In this document: piece after piece, positions 33,113 to 43,086 of the stretch | Numbering within the stretch: position 1 is the stretch's first letter | Layout: the number at the start of each line of letters is the position of its first letter | Source: Streptomyces phaeolivaceus | Lineage (GTDB): Bacteria; Actinomycetota; Actinomycetes; Streptomycetales; Streptomycetaceae | DNA length: 64,000 bases | NCBI RefSeq assembly: GCF_009184865.1 | Contig: NZ_CP045096.1 | Span: forward strand, 8,184,001 to 8,248,000 | Direction: 5' to 3' | Made by a program: the position numbers and the translations under genes | The notes under the pieces: generated by a model | Told to the model about the DNA's origin: nothing | What the model saw: the letters and a program-made list of their open reading frames with translations, nothing else | Databases searched by the model: none

Positions 33113-33140
33113 AGGGCCGTGCTCCGAGGAGCACGGCCCT
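33113..33140 (-). terminator. Intrinsic terminator of the DUF3000 gene
   Basis: AGGGCCGTGCTCC (33113-33125) and GGAGCACGGCCCT (33128-33140) form a perfect 13-bp stem, followed on the minus strand by TTTTCG. It lies 19 bases after the DUF3000 stop. Confidence 0.9.
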
Positions 33141-33158
33141 GAGGGTCGGGTCGAGAGG

Positions 33159-33830
33159 TCAGCGGGACTGCGGCCCCCGCCGCTGCGGCAGCGTCACCAC
33201 CGCCGCGTCCCCCGGGTCGACCGCCGGGGGCAGCCCGGCGATCTGGGCGAGCAGGTCGCACCACGAGGCGAGGTGGGAGGCGGTGTCCGGGATGCCGCCG
33301 AGGACCTCGCGCGGCGTCCACGAGGCCCGGATCTCGATCTGCGAGGCGGCCGGCCGCGTCGCCAGCCCCCCGAAGTAGTGCGAGCTGGCCCGCGTCACCG
33401 TCCCGCTCGGCTCGCCGTACGACAGCCCACGGGACTGCAGCGCCCCGGTCAGCCACGACCAGCAGACCTCCGGCAGCAGCGGATCGGCCGCCATCTCGGG
33501 CTCCAGCTCCGCCCGGACCAGCGTCACCAGCCGGAACGTGCCCTGCCAGGCGTCGTGCCCGGCCGGGTCGTGCAACAGGACGAGACGGCCGTCGGCCAGA
33601 TCCTCGTCGCCCTCGACGACGGCCGCCTCCAGGGCGTACGCGTAGGGGGCGAGGCGCTGGGGCGGCCTGGTGGACTCGATCTCGATCTCCGGCCGCAGCC
33701 GTGTGGACCGCAGCGCTTCGACGGCGGAGCGGAACGGCAACGGTGCCGCGTCCATCCCATCGCGCTCCCCCTCTTTCGCGTCGTCCATCCCGCCAGCGCC
33801 GTCCGACAGTCGTCCCTGAGCCGCAGCCAT
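33159..33830 (-). CDS. DUF3000 family protein
   Basis: 223 residues from an ATG at 33830; shorter starts at MDDAKEG or MDAAPLP are possible, since conservation probably begins near PLPFRSAVEALR. It is an actinobacterial family of unknown function. The sequence shows no membrane segment, signal or catalytic motif. It is divergent from hemE, a pairing I recall from other Streptomyces, so the two may share a control region (33831-34016). No function is proposed. Confidence 0.85.
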   Translation of the reverse strand: MAAAQGRLSDGAGGMDDAKEGERDGMDAAPLPFRSAVEALRSTRLRPEIEIESTRPPQRLAPYAYALEAAVVEGDEDLADGRLVLLHDPAGHDAWQGTFRLVTLVRAELEPEMAADPLLPEVCWSWLTGALQSRGLSYGEPSGTVTRASSHYFGGLATRPAASQIEIRASWTPREVLGGIPDTASHLASWCDLLAQIAGLPPAVDPGDAAVVTLPQRRGPQSR

Positions 33831-34016
33831 GCCGGAACATTAAGGGGAACCGGGCCTCGGCGCAGGGCAAGACACCCGTGCGCTGGGTCACTGTCGCATC
33901 GCGCTCAGCGAACGGAGGCCGCCACGACGGCCGATGGCGGTGGCCGGAACTGCGGGGGTCCCGGTTGTCCACGGCCCCGGCCCTCACCGTCAAGCGGGCG
34001 TGCGAGACTTTGCCTC

Positions 34017-35096
34017 GTGAGTGCCAACGCCAGCCCCTCGGGCCACCAGCCGACCGCCACCCGCGACACCGTCAAGAACTCGGCCTTTCTGAAGGCGTGC
34101 AGGCGTGAGCCCGTGCCGCACACACCGGTCTGGTTCATGCGGCAGGCCGGGCGCTCGCTCCCCGAGTACCTCAAGGTGCGCGAGGGCATCGGCATGCTGG
34201 ACTCCTGCATGCGGCCCGAGCTGGTCACGGAGATCACCCTCCAGCCGGTCCGCCGGCACCACGTGGACGCGGCGATCTACTTCAGCGACATCGTCGTCCC
34301 GCTCAAGGCCATCGGTATCGACCTCGACATCAAGCCCGGTGTCGGACCCGTCGTCGAGAAGCCGATCCGCACCCGCGCCGACCTCGCCCAGCTCCGCGAC
34401 CTCACCCCCGAGGACGTCTCCTACGTCACCGAGGCGATCAAGCTGCTCACCGCCGAGCTGGGGGAGACCCCTCTCATCGGCTTCGCCGGCGCCCCCTTCA
34501 CCCTCGCCAGCTATCTCGTCGAGGGCGGCCCGTCCCGCACGTACGAGAACGCCAAGGCGATGATGTACGGCGACCCCGAGCTCTGGGCCGACCTGCTCGA
34601 CCGTCTCGCCGGGATCACCTCCGCCTTCCTCAAGGTCCAGATCGAGGCCGGCGCCTCCGCCGTCCAGCTCTTCGACTCCTGGGCCGGCGCCCTCGCCCCC
34701 GCCGACTACCGCCGCTCGGTGCTCCCCGCCTCCGCGGAGGTCTTCCGCGCCGTCGAGTCCTACGGCGTCCCGCGCATCCACTTCGGCGTCGGCACCGGTG
34801 AGTTGCTCGGCCTGATGGGCGAGGTCGGCGCGGATGTCGTCGGCGTCGACTGGCGCGTCCCGCTCGACGAGGCCGCCCGCCGCGTCGGCCCCGGCAAGGC
34901 GCTCCAGGGCAACCTCGACCCGACCGTCCTGTTCGCCGGCACCGAGGCCGTCGAGACCAAGACCCGCGAGGTCCTCGACTCGGCCACCGGCCTGGAGGGC
35001 CACATCTTCAACCTCGGCCACGGCGTCATGCCCAGCACCGACCCGGACGCCCTGACCCGGCTCGTGGAGTACGTGCACACGCAGACCGCGCGGTAG
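34017..35096 (+). CDS. hemE: Uroporphyrinogen decarboxylase
   Basis: 359 residues from a GTG at 34017 (VSANASPSG); the frame continues upstream but that stretch overlaps the divergent gene's region. The family signature PVWFMRQAGRSLPEY is complete, and GFAGAPFTLASYLVEGG and the C-terminal FNLGHGVMPSTDPDAL are conserved. It converts uroporphyrinogen III to coproporphyrinogen III in the cytoplasm, feeding the hemY-hemQ branch encoded 5 kb away. It converges with the rhomboid gene with only 11 bases between stops. Confidence 0.97.
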   Translation: MSANASPSGHQPTATRDTVKNSAFLKACRREPVPHTPVWFMRQAGRSLPEYLKVREGIGMLDSCMRPELVTEITLQPVRRHHVDAAIYFSDIVVPLKAIGIDLDIKPGVGPVVEKPIRTRADLAQLRDLTPEDVSYVTEAIKLLTAELGETPLIGFAGAPFTLASYLVEGGPSRTYENAKAMMYGDPELWADLLDRLAGITSAFLKVQIEAGASAVQLFDSWAGALAPADYRRSVLPASAEVFRAVESYGVPRIHFGVGTGELLGLMGEVGADVVGVDWRVPLDEAARRVGPGKALQGNLDPTVLFAGTEAVETKTREVLDSATGLEGHIFNLGHGVMPSTDPDALTRLVEYVHTQTAR

Positions 35097-35107
35097 CCGC
35101 TCCCGGG

Positions 35108-35920
35108 TCACCAGCCGGGCCGCGCCCGTCTGCCGAAGAGCAGGCCGCGCGGCTCGGGCGGGGGCGGGGTGCCGGGGCGCAGGGGCCAGGCGAGGAGCAT
35201 CCCGGCGACGAAGCCGACGAGATGCGCCGCGTACGCCACCGAGCCGATGTCGTCGGAGACGCCCTCGCCGGAGGAGTAGACGGCCTGGAGCACGAACCAG
35301 GAGCCCAGCACCAGCCAGGCGGGCAGTCTCAGCGGCAGGAAGACCAGGAACGGGACGAGCACCCAGACCCGGGCCTTCGGATAGAGCACGAGATACGCGC
35401 CGAGGACCCCGGCGATCGCCCCGGACGCGCCGATCAGGGGGGCGCCGGAGTCGGCGTTGAGGAACGCGTAGCCGTACGAGGCCGCGTAGCCGCAGGCGAC
35501 GTAGAAGAGCGCGAACCGTAGGTGGCCGAGCCGGTCCTCGATGTTGTTGCCGAAGATCAGCAGGAACAGCATGTTGCCCAGCAGGTGCAGCCAGCCGCCG
35601 TGCAGGAACAGCGCGGTGAGGACGGACAGCGCGGGCGACTTGTCGTAGCCCGGCGGGCCCAGCGCGCAGCCGCCGGAGCGGGCGAGTTCACCGGTGGGCA
35701 CCAGCTGCGGCAGCTGATGCCGGATCAACTCCTGCGGTACCGCCGCGTACCGCTCCAGGAACGCCTGGGTGTGGCACAGCCGGGCCAGTTCACTGTCACC
35801 CGGCACGGAACCGGCGAGACCCGGCATGAAGACGAAGACGAAGACGCTCGCGGCGATGAGCGCGTATGTCACATAGGGCGTGCGGCCCACGGGGTTCACG
35901 TCATGGACGGGGATGACCAC
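35108..35920 (-). CDS. Rhomboid-family intramembrane serine protease
   Basis: 270 residues from a GTG at 35920 (MVIPVHDVNPVGR); the longer frame to 36112 has no ribosome site and overlaps the next gene's leader. About six membrane segments are seen. The catalytic Ser is in the GASGAIAG motif and the His in AAHLVGFVAGML; HGGWLHLLGNMLFL is the typical rhomboid loop. It cleaves membrane proteins within the bilayer; substrates in actinomycetes are mostly unknown. Confidence 0.92.
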   Translation of the reverse strand: MVIPVHDVNPVGRTPYVTYALIAASVFVFVFMPGLAGSVPGDSELARLCHTQAFLERYAAVPQELIRHQLPQLVPTGELARSGGCALGPPGYDKSPALSVLTALFLHGGWLHLLGNMLFLLIFGNNIEDRLGHLRFALFYVACGYAASYGYAFLNADSGAPLIGASGAIAGVLGAYLVLYPKARVWVLVPFLVFLPLRLPAWLVLGSWFVLQAVYSSGEGVSDDIGSVAYAAHLVGFVAGMLLAWPLRPGTPPPPEPRGLLFGRRARPGW

Positions 35921-36077
35921 ACCGGACTTGTGCCCTGGATACGGGGCCGGAATCGGATGCGCCGGGGTCGGTGCGCCCCCGGCGCGCGGGCCGGTGAACG
36001 TGCGGGGCGGGTGGTGCGTATGACTTCTCAACCGCGGATCTGCGTGCGGATCTACGTATCTACGTGAGGAACAGGCG

Positions 36078-36425
36078 ATGAACGACCGAGTTGCCCCGGC
36101 GATGCACGCCACCCCTGATGGTGAGGCCGAGATCTCGCTGGTGGTGCGGCTGCCCTGGGAAGACGTGGCCGCGCTCGGCCAGGAGGCCGGGCGGCTGGCG
36201 GCGCGGATGCAGCGGCCGGTGACCCTGGACGAGGCGGTCAGCCATCGGCTGCGGTCCGCCCGGCCGGCGGCGGCGCACGCGAAGCCGGCCGCGGCGCCGA
36301 CGGCGCCGCCCGCGGTGACCTCCGCGATGACGTCGGCGGCGTCGGTGTCCTCGTTGCCTTCGCGGCCTCCGGCGGATCAGGCTCGGCAGGCGATCGATCG
36401 GATCACCGGTACGTCAGCGGTGTAG
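36078..36425 (+). CDS. Small hypothetical protein, Ala/Pro-rich tail
   Basis: 115 residues from an ATG preceded by GAGGAACAGG. The first 60 residues look folded (EISLVVRLPWEDVAALGQEAGRLAARM, then VTLDEAVSHRL), and the rest is Ala/Ser/Pro-rich. No domain was recognised. It diverges from the rhomboid gene and converges with the FAD reductase across an intergenic repeat. A good ribosome site and strong third-base GC support it as a real gene. Confidence 0.7.
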   Translation: MNDRVAPAMHATPDGEAEISLVVRLPWEDVAALGQEAGRLAARMQRPVTLDEAVSHRLRSARPAAAHAKPAAAPTAPPAVTSAMTSAASVSSLPSRPPADQARQAIDRITGTSAV

Positions 36426-36441
36426 CGGGGCGCGCCGTTGG

Positions 36442-36534
36442 GGGTTCTGTGCGTTGCCGGGTGCGGGTGCGGGTGCGTCGTGGCTGGTCGCGCCCACGCG
36501 GCGGAGCCGCATAGCGAAACAGCCCCGCGCCCCT
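36442..36534 (-). repeat. Streptomyces intergenic repeat, long form (copy c)
   Basis: It is the reverse-complement orientation of copy b: GGGTTCTGTGCG, GTGCGGGTGC repeated, CGTCGTGGCTGGTCGCGCC, the GCGGC-GGA-GCCGC hairpin, ATAGCGAAACAGC, then CCCGCGCCCC. It sits between convergent genes. It matches copy b at nearly every position apart from a small tandem change. Confidence 0.88.
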
Positions 36535-36574
36535 TGAAGGCCTGGGGCGCGGCCCCTGTGGCCAGGCGCCCCCA

Positions 36575-37978
36575 TCAGGCAGTGCCCCTTCTCACCGCCG
36601 TCGTCGCCTTTCTCGCCGCTACCAGGATCGGGTCCCAGACCGGGGAGAAGGGTGGGGCGTAGCCGAGGTCGAGGGCGGTCATCTGTTCCACCGTCATGCC
36701 CGCGGTGAGGGCCACGGCGGCGATGTCGACGCGTTTGCCCGCGCCCTCGCGGCCGACGATCTGGACGCCGAGGAGGCGGCCGGTGCGGCGTTCGGCGAGC
36801 ATCTTGACCGTCATCAGGGCGGCGCCGGGGTAGTAACCGGCGCGGCTGGTGGACTCGATGGTGACGGTGACGTACTGGAGGCCCGCGCGGTCGGCGTCCT
36901 TCTCGCGCAGGCCGGTGCGCGCGATCTCCAGATCGCAGACCTTGCTGACGGCGGTGCCGACGACACCCGGGAACGTGGCGTAGCCGCCGCCGACGCCCGC
37001 GCCGATGATCTGGCCGTGCTTGTTGGCGTGGGTGCCGAGCGGGATGTGGCGGTGGAGGCCCGAGACCAGGTCGAGGACCTCGACGCAGTCGCCGCCGGCC
37101 CAGATGTTCTCGTGGCCCCGGACCCGCATGGAGAGGTCGGTCAGCAGACCGCCGTGGTCGCCGAGGGGCAGGCCCGCCGCCCGTGCGAGCGCCGTCTCCG
37201 GGCGTACGCCGATGCCCAGGACCACCACGTCCGCCGGGTACTCGGCCTCCTCCGTGACCACCGCGCGGACCCGGCCGTCGGCGCCCACGCGCAGGGCGGT
37301 GACCTCGGCGTCGTCGACCATGGTGATGCCCAGGCCCTCCATGGCCTTGTGCACCAGGCGGCCCATGTCCGGGTCCAGCGTGGACATGGGCTCCTTGCCG
37401 CGGTTGACGACCGTGACCTCGTACCCCCGGTTGATGAGCGCCTCGGCCATCTCCACCCCGATGTAGCCCGCGCCGACGACCACCGCGCGCCGCCCCTCGG
37501 TGGCCGCCAGGGTGTCCAGGAGGGCCTGGCCGTCGTCCAGGGTCTGTACGCCGTGCACGCCGGGGGCGTCCATGCCGGGCAGGTCGGGGCGGATCGGGCG
37601 GGCGCCGGTCGCGAGGACGAGCTTGTCGTACGCCGTCCAGGACTCGGCGCCGGAATCGAGGTCCCGCGCGCGGACGCGGGAGCCCCCGACGTCGATCTCC
37701 ACGACCTCGGTCCGCATCCGCAGGTCGATGTCGCGGGCCCGGTGCTCCTCGGGCGAGCGGGCGATGAGCCGGTCCCGCTCGGGGACGTCGCCGCCCACCC
37801 AGTACGGGATGCCGCACGCGGAGTACGAGGTGAAGTGCCCGCGTTCGAACGCCACGATCTCCAACTCGTCGGGCCCCCGCATCCGGCGGGCCTGCGACGC
37901 GGCGGACATCCCCGCCGCGTCGCCCCCGACGACCACCAGGCGTTCCCTCGAACGTTCTTCAGCGCGGCTCATGTTCAT
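36575..37978 (-). CDS. FAD-dependent pyridine nucleotide-disulfide reductase, CoA-disulfide reductase / NADH oxidase type
   Basis: 467 residues. There is an N-terminal FAD motif (VVVGGDAAGMSAASQAR), the single redox Cys in SYSACGIPYWVGG (about C53), an NAD motif (VVVGAGYIGVEMAEAL), and the second FAD contact IWAGGDCVE. The one-cysteine active site fits CoA-disulfide reductases and NADH oxidases rather than two-Cys disulfide reductases. It should use NAD(P)H to reduce a disulfide or oxygen in the cytoplasm. Starts at 37978 and 37972 are both possible. Confidence 0.9.
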   Translation of the reverse strand: MNMSRAEERSRERLVVVGGDAAGMSAASQARRMRGPDELEIVAFERGHFTSYSACGIPYWVGGDVPERDRLIARSPEEHRARDIDLRMRTEVVEIDVGGSRVRARDLDSGAESWTAYDKLVLATGARPIRPDLPGMDAPGVHGVQTLDDGQALLDTLAATEGRRAVVVGAGYIGVEMAEALINRGYEVTVVNRGKEPMSTLDPDMGRLVHKAMEGLGITMVDDAEVTALRVGADGRVRAVVTEEAEYPADVVVLGIGVRPETALARAAGLPLGDHGGLLTDLSMRVRGHENIWAGGDCVEVLDLVSGLHRHIPLGTHANKHGQIIGAGVGGGYATFPGVVGTAVSKVCDLEIARTGLREKDADRAGLQYVTVTIESTSRAGYYPGAALMTVKMLAERRTGRLLGVQIVGREGAGKRVDIAAVALTAGMTVEQMTALDLGYAPPFSPVWDPILVAARKATTAVRRGTA

Positions 37979-38016
37979 GGGAACACGCTACGGCGGTCCC
38001 GAATCTCAGGCCCGGC

Positions 38017-39003
38017 TCACTCCTGTTCCTCGCGGTCCGGGGCGGCGGTCGGCAGCGCACCGGAGGTGCCGGCCGGGGCCGCCGCCGGGGCGGGGCGGCG
38101 GGCGCGGGTGACGCGGAACCAGACGAACAGGAAGAGGGCCGTGGCGACGGCGAAGGGAAGGACCGCGGCGAGGGCCATGCCCAGCCAGACGAACACGGCG
38201 ACGAACGCGTTCCAGCCGCCCGCCAGCGCGTCCATGAAGCCGGGCTCGTCGTCCTTCTTCTCGGCCTTCTTCACCGCGGTCTCGGACAGCGACAGCGTGA
38301 TGGTGGCGAGGCTCGTACGGTCCTTCAGCGACTTCCGCTGGGCGAGCAGCGCCTCCAGGTCGGCCTGACGGGTGCTCAACTCGCCCTCCAGGGTGACCAC
38401 GTCGCCGAGCTTGGTCGCCCGGTTCATCAACTCGCGGATACGGGCCACGCTCGCCTGCTGCGTCTTGATGCGGCTCTCCACGTCGACGACCTGGTCGGTG
38501 ACGTCCTCCGCCTTCGTCCTGCGCTCGATCAGCTTCCCGGTGCCCTCCAGTTCGGTGAGGACCTCGTCGTACTTCTCGGTGGGCACGCGCAGGACGACCC
38601 GGGTGCGTTCGCGGTCCTTGCCGTCGCGGGTCGTGGACTCGTCGCCGACGAACCCGCCCACGTTCTCGACGGCGGTGCGTGCCTCGTCCAGGGCCTTCGG
38701 CACGTCCTTGACCCGCACGGTCAGGGTGGCGGTGCGGATGATGTGGCCGACTGTGAGGTTCGGCGAGGCGTCGTCGGCCTTGCCGTCGCTCGAGCCGCCG
38801 CCGGCAGCGCTGTCGCTGTCGAGGGCCCCCTCCTGGGCCGCCTGTTCGTCGACCCTGCTCTGCGACTTCGAGCCATCGCTCAGACTCGCGGCGTCGTCAC
38901 CTCTGCTGCTGCTGCAGCCGGTGAGCGCCAGGGCGGTGGCCAGGAACAAGGCGGCCAGGGCCCCTGCGGGCCGCCGAGAGCGTCGTACATGTGTGGTGGC
39001 CAT
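38017..39003 (-). CDS. DUF4349 lipoprotein with a C-terminal membrane helix
   Basis: 328 residues from an ATG at 39003, chosen because a G-rich ribosome site precedes it and it places a clean lipoprotein signal at the start (AALFLATALALTGC). The middle is a DUF4349 domain (RTATLTVRVKDVPKALDEA, then a coiled coil around IKTQQASVARIRELMNRA). A membrane segment, FVWLGMALAAVLPFAVATALF, and a short basic tail end it. It should be anchored at the outer face of the membrane. Function is unknown. Confidence 0.88.
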   Translation of the reverse strand: MATTHVRRSRRPAGALAALFLATALALTGCSSSRGDDAASLSDGSKSQSRVDEQAAQEGALDSDSAAGGGSSDGKADDASPNLTVGHIIRTATLTVRVKDVPKALDEARTAVENVGGFVGDESTTRDGKDRERTRVVLRVPTEKYDEVLTELEGTGKLIERRTKAEDVTDQVVDVESRIKTQQASVARIRELMNRATKLGDVVTLEGELSTRQADLEALLAQRKSLKDRTSLATITLSLSETAVKKAEKKDDEPGFMDALAGGWNAFVAVFVWLGMALAAVLPFAVATALFLFVWFRVTRARRPAPAAAPAGTSGALPTAAPDREEQE

Positions 39004-39213
39004 TGCGGCGTACCCCCCGAGGGTCGTGGCAGGTCTGTCCGCCTGCCTTGCTGACGCTCCTTCGACGCCTGAGGGCACCGGAACGTTGGAGGGAACCGGT
39101 CCCGAAGCGGTCACGGTCGGGACTCGACGGGGCCACGCCTCCTCCCCGCGCCGACGCCGGGCCGAGGCCGGGCCGACGGCATCACTGTCAGTGACATCTG
39201 AGAGGGTGGAGGC

Positions 39214-40680
39214 ATGAGCGGATCACGTACGGACGTCGGGCGCGACGCCGGGCATGTCGTCGTCATCGGGGCCGGGATCGCGGGGCTGGCCGCCGCGCAC
39301 GGGCTGCTGGACCGGGGCGCGAGAGTGACCGTCCTGGAGGCCTCGGACCGGGTCGGCGGCAAGCTGCTGCCCGGCGAGATCGCGGGCGCCCGCGTCGACC
39401 TCGGCGCCGAGTCGATGCTGGCCCGCCGCCCCGAGGCGGTCGCCCTCGCCCGCGAGGTGGGCCTCGCCGACCGGCTGCAGCCGCCCGCCACCGCCACCGC
39501 CTCCCTGTGGACCCGGGGCGCCCTGCGGCCCATGCCCAAGGGCCATGTCATGGGCGTCCCCGGCACCGCGTCCGCGCTCGCCGGGGTCCTCTCCGACGAG
39601 GGCCTCGCCCGTATCGAGCGGGACGCCGACCTGCCGCGCACCGAGGTCGGCGACGACGTGGCGGTGGGGGAGTACGTGGCGGCCCGCCTCGGCCGCGAGG
39701 TCGTCGACCGGCTGGTGGAACCCCTGCTCGGCGGTGTCTACGCCGGTGACGCGTACCGCATCTCGATGCGCTCGGCCGTCCCGCAGCTCTACCAGGCCGC
39801 CCTGACCCACACCTCCCTCACCGAGGCCGTCCGGGGCATCCAGGAGCGCGCCGCCGCCGCCCAGCAGACCGGCCCGGTGTTCATGGGCATCGAGGGCGGC
39901 ATCGGCCAACTGCCGCTCGCGGTCGCCGAGTCGGTGCGGGCGCGCGGCGCCGAGATCCGCACCCGGACACCCGTCACGGAGCTGCGCCGCGAGGCCGGGG
40001 GCGGCTGGCGGGTGGTCACCGGGGACCGTGTCCTGCACGCGGACGCCGTCGTCGTGGCCGTCCCCGCCCCGGTCGCCGCAGGCCTCCTGCGCGCCGAGTC
40101 CCCCGAGGCCGCCGCCGAACTGTCCGCCGTCGAGTACGCGTCGATGGCCCTGGTCACCCTCGCCTACCGCCGCGCCGACCTCGCCCTCCCCGAGGGCAGC
40201 GGCTTCCTGGTGCCGCCGGTCGACGGCCGCACCATCAAGGCCTCCACCTTCTCCTCCCGGAAATGGGGCTGGATCGCGGAGGAGAACCCGGACCTGCTGG
40301 TCCTGCGCACCTCGGTCGGCCGGTACGGCGAGACGGCGATCCTGGAGCACGACGACACCCACCTCGTGGACGTGTCGCGCATCGACCTGCGGGAGGCCAC
40401 CGGCCTGACCGCCACCCCTCTCGAAACCCGCGTCAGCCGCTGGGACGGCGGCCTCCCGCAGTACCCGGTCGGCCACCACGCGCGCGTGGCCCGCGTCCGC
40501 GAACACGTCGGCAAGCTGCCCGGCCTCGCGGTCTGCGGAGCGGCGTACGACGGCGTCGGCATCCCGGCCTGTATCGCGAGCGCCGCCGCCGCCGTCGACC
40601 GGATCCACGGCGACCCGCGCGCGGTGCGCGATCTCACCGCCCACCCGGTGCGGAGCCCGCACGGCGGAGCGGGAGAATAG
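39214..40680 (+). CDS. hemY: Coproporphyrinogen III oxidase, oxygen-dependent HemY/HemG type
   Basis: 488 residues; GGAGG precedes the ATG. The N-terminal FAD motif [17 protein letters not shown] and the Gly-rich [10 protein letters not shown] follow the protoporphyrinogen-oxidase family. In Gram-positive bacteria this enzyme oxidises coproporphyrinogen to coproporphyrin; hemQ five bases downstream supports that branch over the classical protoporphyrin route. The C-terminal [15 protein letters not shown] closes the FAD site. Confidence 0.95.
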   Translation: MSGSRTDVGRDAGHVVVIGAGIAGLAAAHGLLDRGARVTVLEASDRVGGKLLPGEIAGARVDLGAESMLARRPEAVALAREVGLADRLQPPATATASLWTRGALRPMPKGHVMGVPGTASALAGVLSDEGLARIERDADLPRTEVGDDVAVGEYVAARLGREVVDRLVEPLLGGVYAGDAYRISMRSAVPQLYQAALTHTSLTEAVRGIQERAAAAQQTGPVFMGIEGGIGQLPLAVAESVRARGAEIRTRTPVTELRREAGGGWRVVTGDRVLHADAVVVAVPAPVAAGLLRAESPEAAAELSAVEYASMALVTLAYRRADLALPEGSGFLVPPVDGRTIKASTFSSRKWGWIAEENPDLLVLRTSVGRYGETAILEHDDTHLVDVSRIDLREATGLTATPLETRVSRWDGGLPQYPVGHHARVARVREHVGKLPGLAVCGAAYDGVGIPACIASAAAAVDRIHGDPRAVRDLTAHPVRSPHGGAGE

Positions 40681-40685
40681 GCACC

Positions 40686-41417
40686 ATGAGCGACGTCGCC
40701 CCCACCCCCGAGTCCGGCCGCATCCCGAACAAGGGCAAGCTGGCCAAGGACCTCAACGAGGTCATCCGCTACACGCTGTGGTCCGTCTTCAAGCTGAAGG
40801 ACGTGCTCCCGGAGGACCGCTCCGGCTTCGCCGACGAGGTCCAGGAGCTGTTCGACCAGCTCGCCGCGAAGGACGTGACCGTGCGCGGCACGTACGACGT
40901 GTCGGGCCTGCGCGCCGACGCCGACCTCATGATCTGGTGGCACGCCGAGACCGCCGACCAGCTCCAGGAGGCGTACAACCTCTTCCGCCGCACGCGGCTC
41001 GGCCGCGCGCTGGAGCCGGTGTGGTCGAACATGGCGTTGCACCGGCCCGCCGAGTTCAACCGCTCGCACATCCCGGCGTTCCTCGCCGACGAGACGCCCC
41101 GCGACTACGTCAGCGTCTACCCCTTCGTACGGTCGTACGACTGGTATCTCCTCCCCGACGAGGACCGCCGCCGGATGCTCGCCGACCACGGCAAGATGGC
41201 CCGGGGCTACCCGGACGTCCGCGCCAACACGGTCGCCTCGTTCTCGCTGGGCGACTACGAGTGGCTCCTCGCCTTCGAGGCCGACGAGCTGTACCGCATC
41301 GTCGACCTCATGCGCCACCTGCGCGCCTCGGAGGCCCGGATGCACGTCCGCGAGGAGGTCCCGTTCTACACGGGCCGCCGCAAGTCGGTGGCGGACCTGG
41401 TGGCGGGCCTCGCCTAG
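40686..41417 (+). CDS. hemQ: Coproheme decarboxylase
   Basis: 243 residues from an ATG five bases after the hemY stop. It is a chlorite-dismutase-like ferredoxin fold; [13 protein letters not shown] holds the tyrosines of the active-site strand and [10 protein letters not shown] the proximal His region. It performs the last step of the coproporphyrin pathway, two oxidative decarboxylations to heme b. The distal Arg of true chlorite dismutases is not apparent. A terminator begins ten bases after the stop. Confidence 0.95.
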   Translation: MSDVAPTPESGRIPNKGKLAKDLNEVIRYTLWSVFKLKDVLPEDRSGFADEVQELFDQLAAKDVTVRGTYDVSGLRADADLMIWWHAETADQLQEAYNLFRRTRLGRALEPVWSNMALHRPAEFNRSHIPAFLADETPRDYVSVYPFVRSYDWYLLPDEDRRRMLADHGKMARGYPDVRANTVASFSLGDYEWLLAFEADELYRIVDLMRHLRASEARMHVREEVPFYTGRRKSVADLVAGLA

Positions 41418-41422
41418 CTCGG

Positions 41423-42976
41423 CTACCCGCGCCCCTTGCTTCCGAGGGGCGCGGTGTTCGGCTCGGGCCGGGCCGCGCACGCGGCCCTTCGCTCCGGCAG
41501 CCGCCCCTCCAACAGGTAGGCCTCCAGGTACCCGTTGACGCACCGGTTGGTCCCACCCGAGACGCCGTGGTTCCCCGCGTCCCGTTCGGTGACCAGCACC
41601 GAACCCCACAGCCGCCGGTGCAGCTCGATCGCCCCGTCGTAGGGCGTGGCCGCGTCCCGCTCGGCGGCGAGGATCAGTGTGGGCGGCAGCTCACCGGGAC
41701 CGGTCCGGACGTCGAGCGGTCGCTGACGCGGCCCGTCCCAGTAGGCGCACGGCAGGTTCGTCCACACGTTGTCCCAGGTCTCGAAGGGCGCGGTGCGCGC
41801 GAGCCGGGTGTTGTCGCGGTCCCAGGTCCGCCAACGCGTGGGCCAGGGGCCGTCGTTGCACTCGACGGCCGTGTAGACGGCCTTGGTGTTCTCCTGCTCG
41901 ACGGCCGCCTCCGGGTACGGCCCGGCGATCTGCACGAGCGGCTCGGGGTCGCCCTTCAGATAGGCGGAGAGCGCGAGGGCCCGCTGCGGCCAGTGGTCGT
42001 CGTAGTACGCGGCCTGGAGGAACGCGCCCCGCAGCTGCCCCGGGCCCACCTTTCCGTCGGCGGGCTTCAGGGTCAGCCGGGCCGCCGCCCGTTCGTAGCT
42101 CCGCAGCACCTTCTCCGGGGTGTCGCCCAGCCCGTACACCTTGTGGTGCCGGGCGATCCAGGCCCGGAAGTCCGCCCAGCGGCCCTCGAACGCGGCCGAC
42201 TGGTCGAGGTTGTTGCGGTACCAGATCTGCTCCGGGTCCGGGTTCACCGCCGAGTCGAAGACCATCCGGCGGACGTGCGAGGGGAACAGCGCCGCGTACA
42301 GCGCGCCGAAGTACGTGCCGTAGGACGCGCCCATGAACGTCAGCCGCGGTTCGCCGAGCGCGGCCCGCAGGACGTCCAGATCACGGGCGTTGTTGAGGGA
42401 GTGGTAGTGCCGCAGCGCGCTCCCGCCGCGCTGCGCGCACCCCCGCGCGTACGCCTTGGCGCGGGCGATCCGCTCCTTCTTGTACGCCTCCGAAGGGTGC
42501 GTGGGTGCCGTCGAGGGCCCCCGGTGGAGCTTCTCGGGGTCCTCGCAGGACAGCGGTGCCGAGCGCCCGACGCCGCGCGGGGCGTACCCGACGAGGTCGT
42601 ACGCGGCGCCGATCCGCTTCCACTCCGGGAGGTGGCCGATGAGCGGATAGAACATGCCGGAGGCCCCGGGGCCGCCCGGATTGAACACGAGCGCCCCCTG
42701 CCGGGCGACCTTCCTCCCCTGGGCGTCCTTCCCCTTGGCCCTGATCCGGCTGACGGTCAGGGTGATCCTCCTGCCGTCGGGCCGCGCGTGGTCCAGCGGC
42801 ACCTCGACGGTCCCGCACCGCACCTCGTCCGGCAGGCCCTCCACCGCCGGGCACTTCCCGAACCGGATGCCCTCGACGGCGGTGGGAGCGGCCGGGGCGG
42901 CGGGGGCGGCGGGGGCGGCGGCGAGGCCGCTCAGCAACAGTGCCCCGACAGCCCCGTAAAGAACGGCAGTTCGCAT
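41423..42976 (-). CDS. Secreted alpha/beta hydrolase, TAP-like (tripeptidyl aminopeptidase)
   Basis: 517 residues with a Sec signal (AVLYGAVGALLLSGLAAAP). The catalytic Ser is in the nucleophile elbow MGASYGTYFG, the Asp in AERDAATPYDGA and the His in GNHGVSGG. NPGGPGASG is the oxyanion loop typical of proline-type peptidases, and a TAP-like C-terminal domain is present. Streptomyces secretes several such enzymes that remove tripeptides or cleave small esters. Monocistronic, convergent with hemQ. Confidence 0.92.
   Translation of the reverse strand: MRTAVLYGAVGALLLSGLAAAPAAPAAPAAPTAVEGIRFGKCPAVEGLPDEVRCGTVEVPLDHARPDGRRITLTVSRIRAKGKDAQGRKVARQGALVFNPGGPGASGMFYPLIGHLPEWKRIGAAYDLVGYAPRGVGRSAPLSCEDPEKLHRGPSTAPTHPSEAYKKERIARAKAYARGCAQRGGSALRHYHSLNNARDLDVLRAALGEPRLTFMGASYGTYFGALYAALFPSHVRRMVFDSAVNPDPEQIWYRNNLDQSAAFEGRWADFRAWIARHHKVYGLGDTPEKVLRSYERAAARLTLKPADGKVGPGQLRGAFLQAAYYDDHWPQRALALSAYLKGDPEPLVQIAGPYPEAAVEQENTKAVYTAVECNDGPWPTRWRTWDRDNTRLARTAPFETWDNVWTNLPCAYWDGPRQRPLDVRTGPGELPPTLILAAERDAATPYDGAIELHRRLWGSVLVTERDAGNHGVSGGTNRCVNGYLEAYLLEGRLPERRAACAARPEPNTAPLGSKGRG
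41427..41454. terminator. Terminator of hemQ, inside the end of the convergent gene
   Basis: CCGCGCCCCT (41427-41436) pairs with AGGGGCGCGG (41445-41454) across an 8-base loop. The stem also encodes the last residues (GSKGRG) of the convergent hydrolase, so it doubles as coding sequence. Confidence 0.85.
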
Positions 42977-43086
42977 GGCAGTCCCTCAGTCCCTCCGAAG
43001 CCCGACAGCGACAAAAGGATGGTTCGTGCGATAAGGGGCAAAAGTAAAGCACCGGCCGCCCGTGTGTTCCGCTGTCGCGCGTTCCG

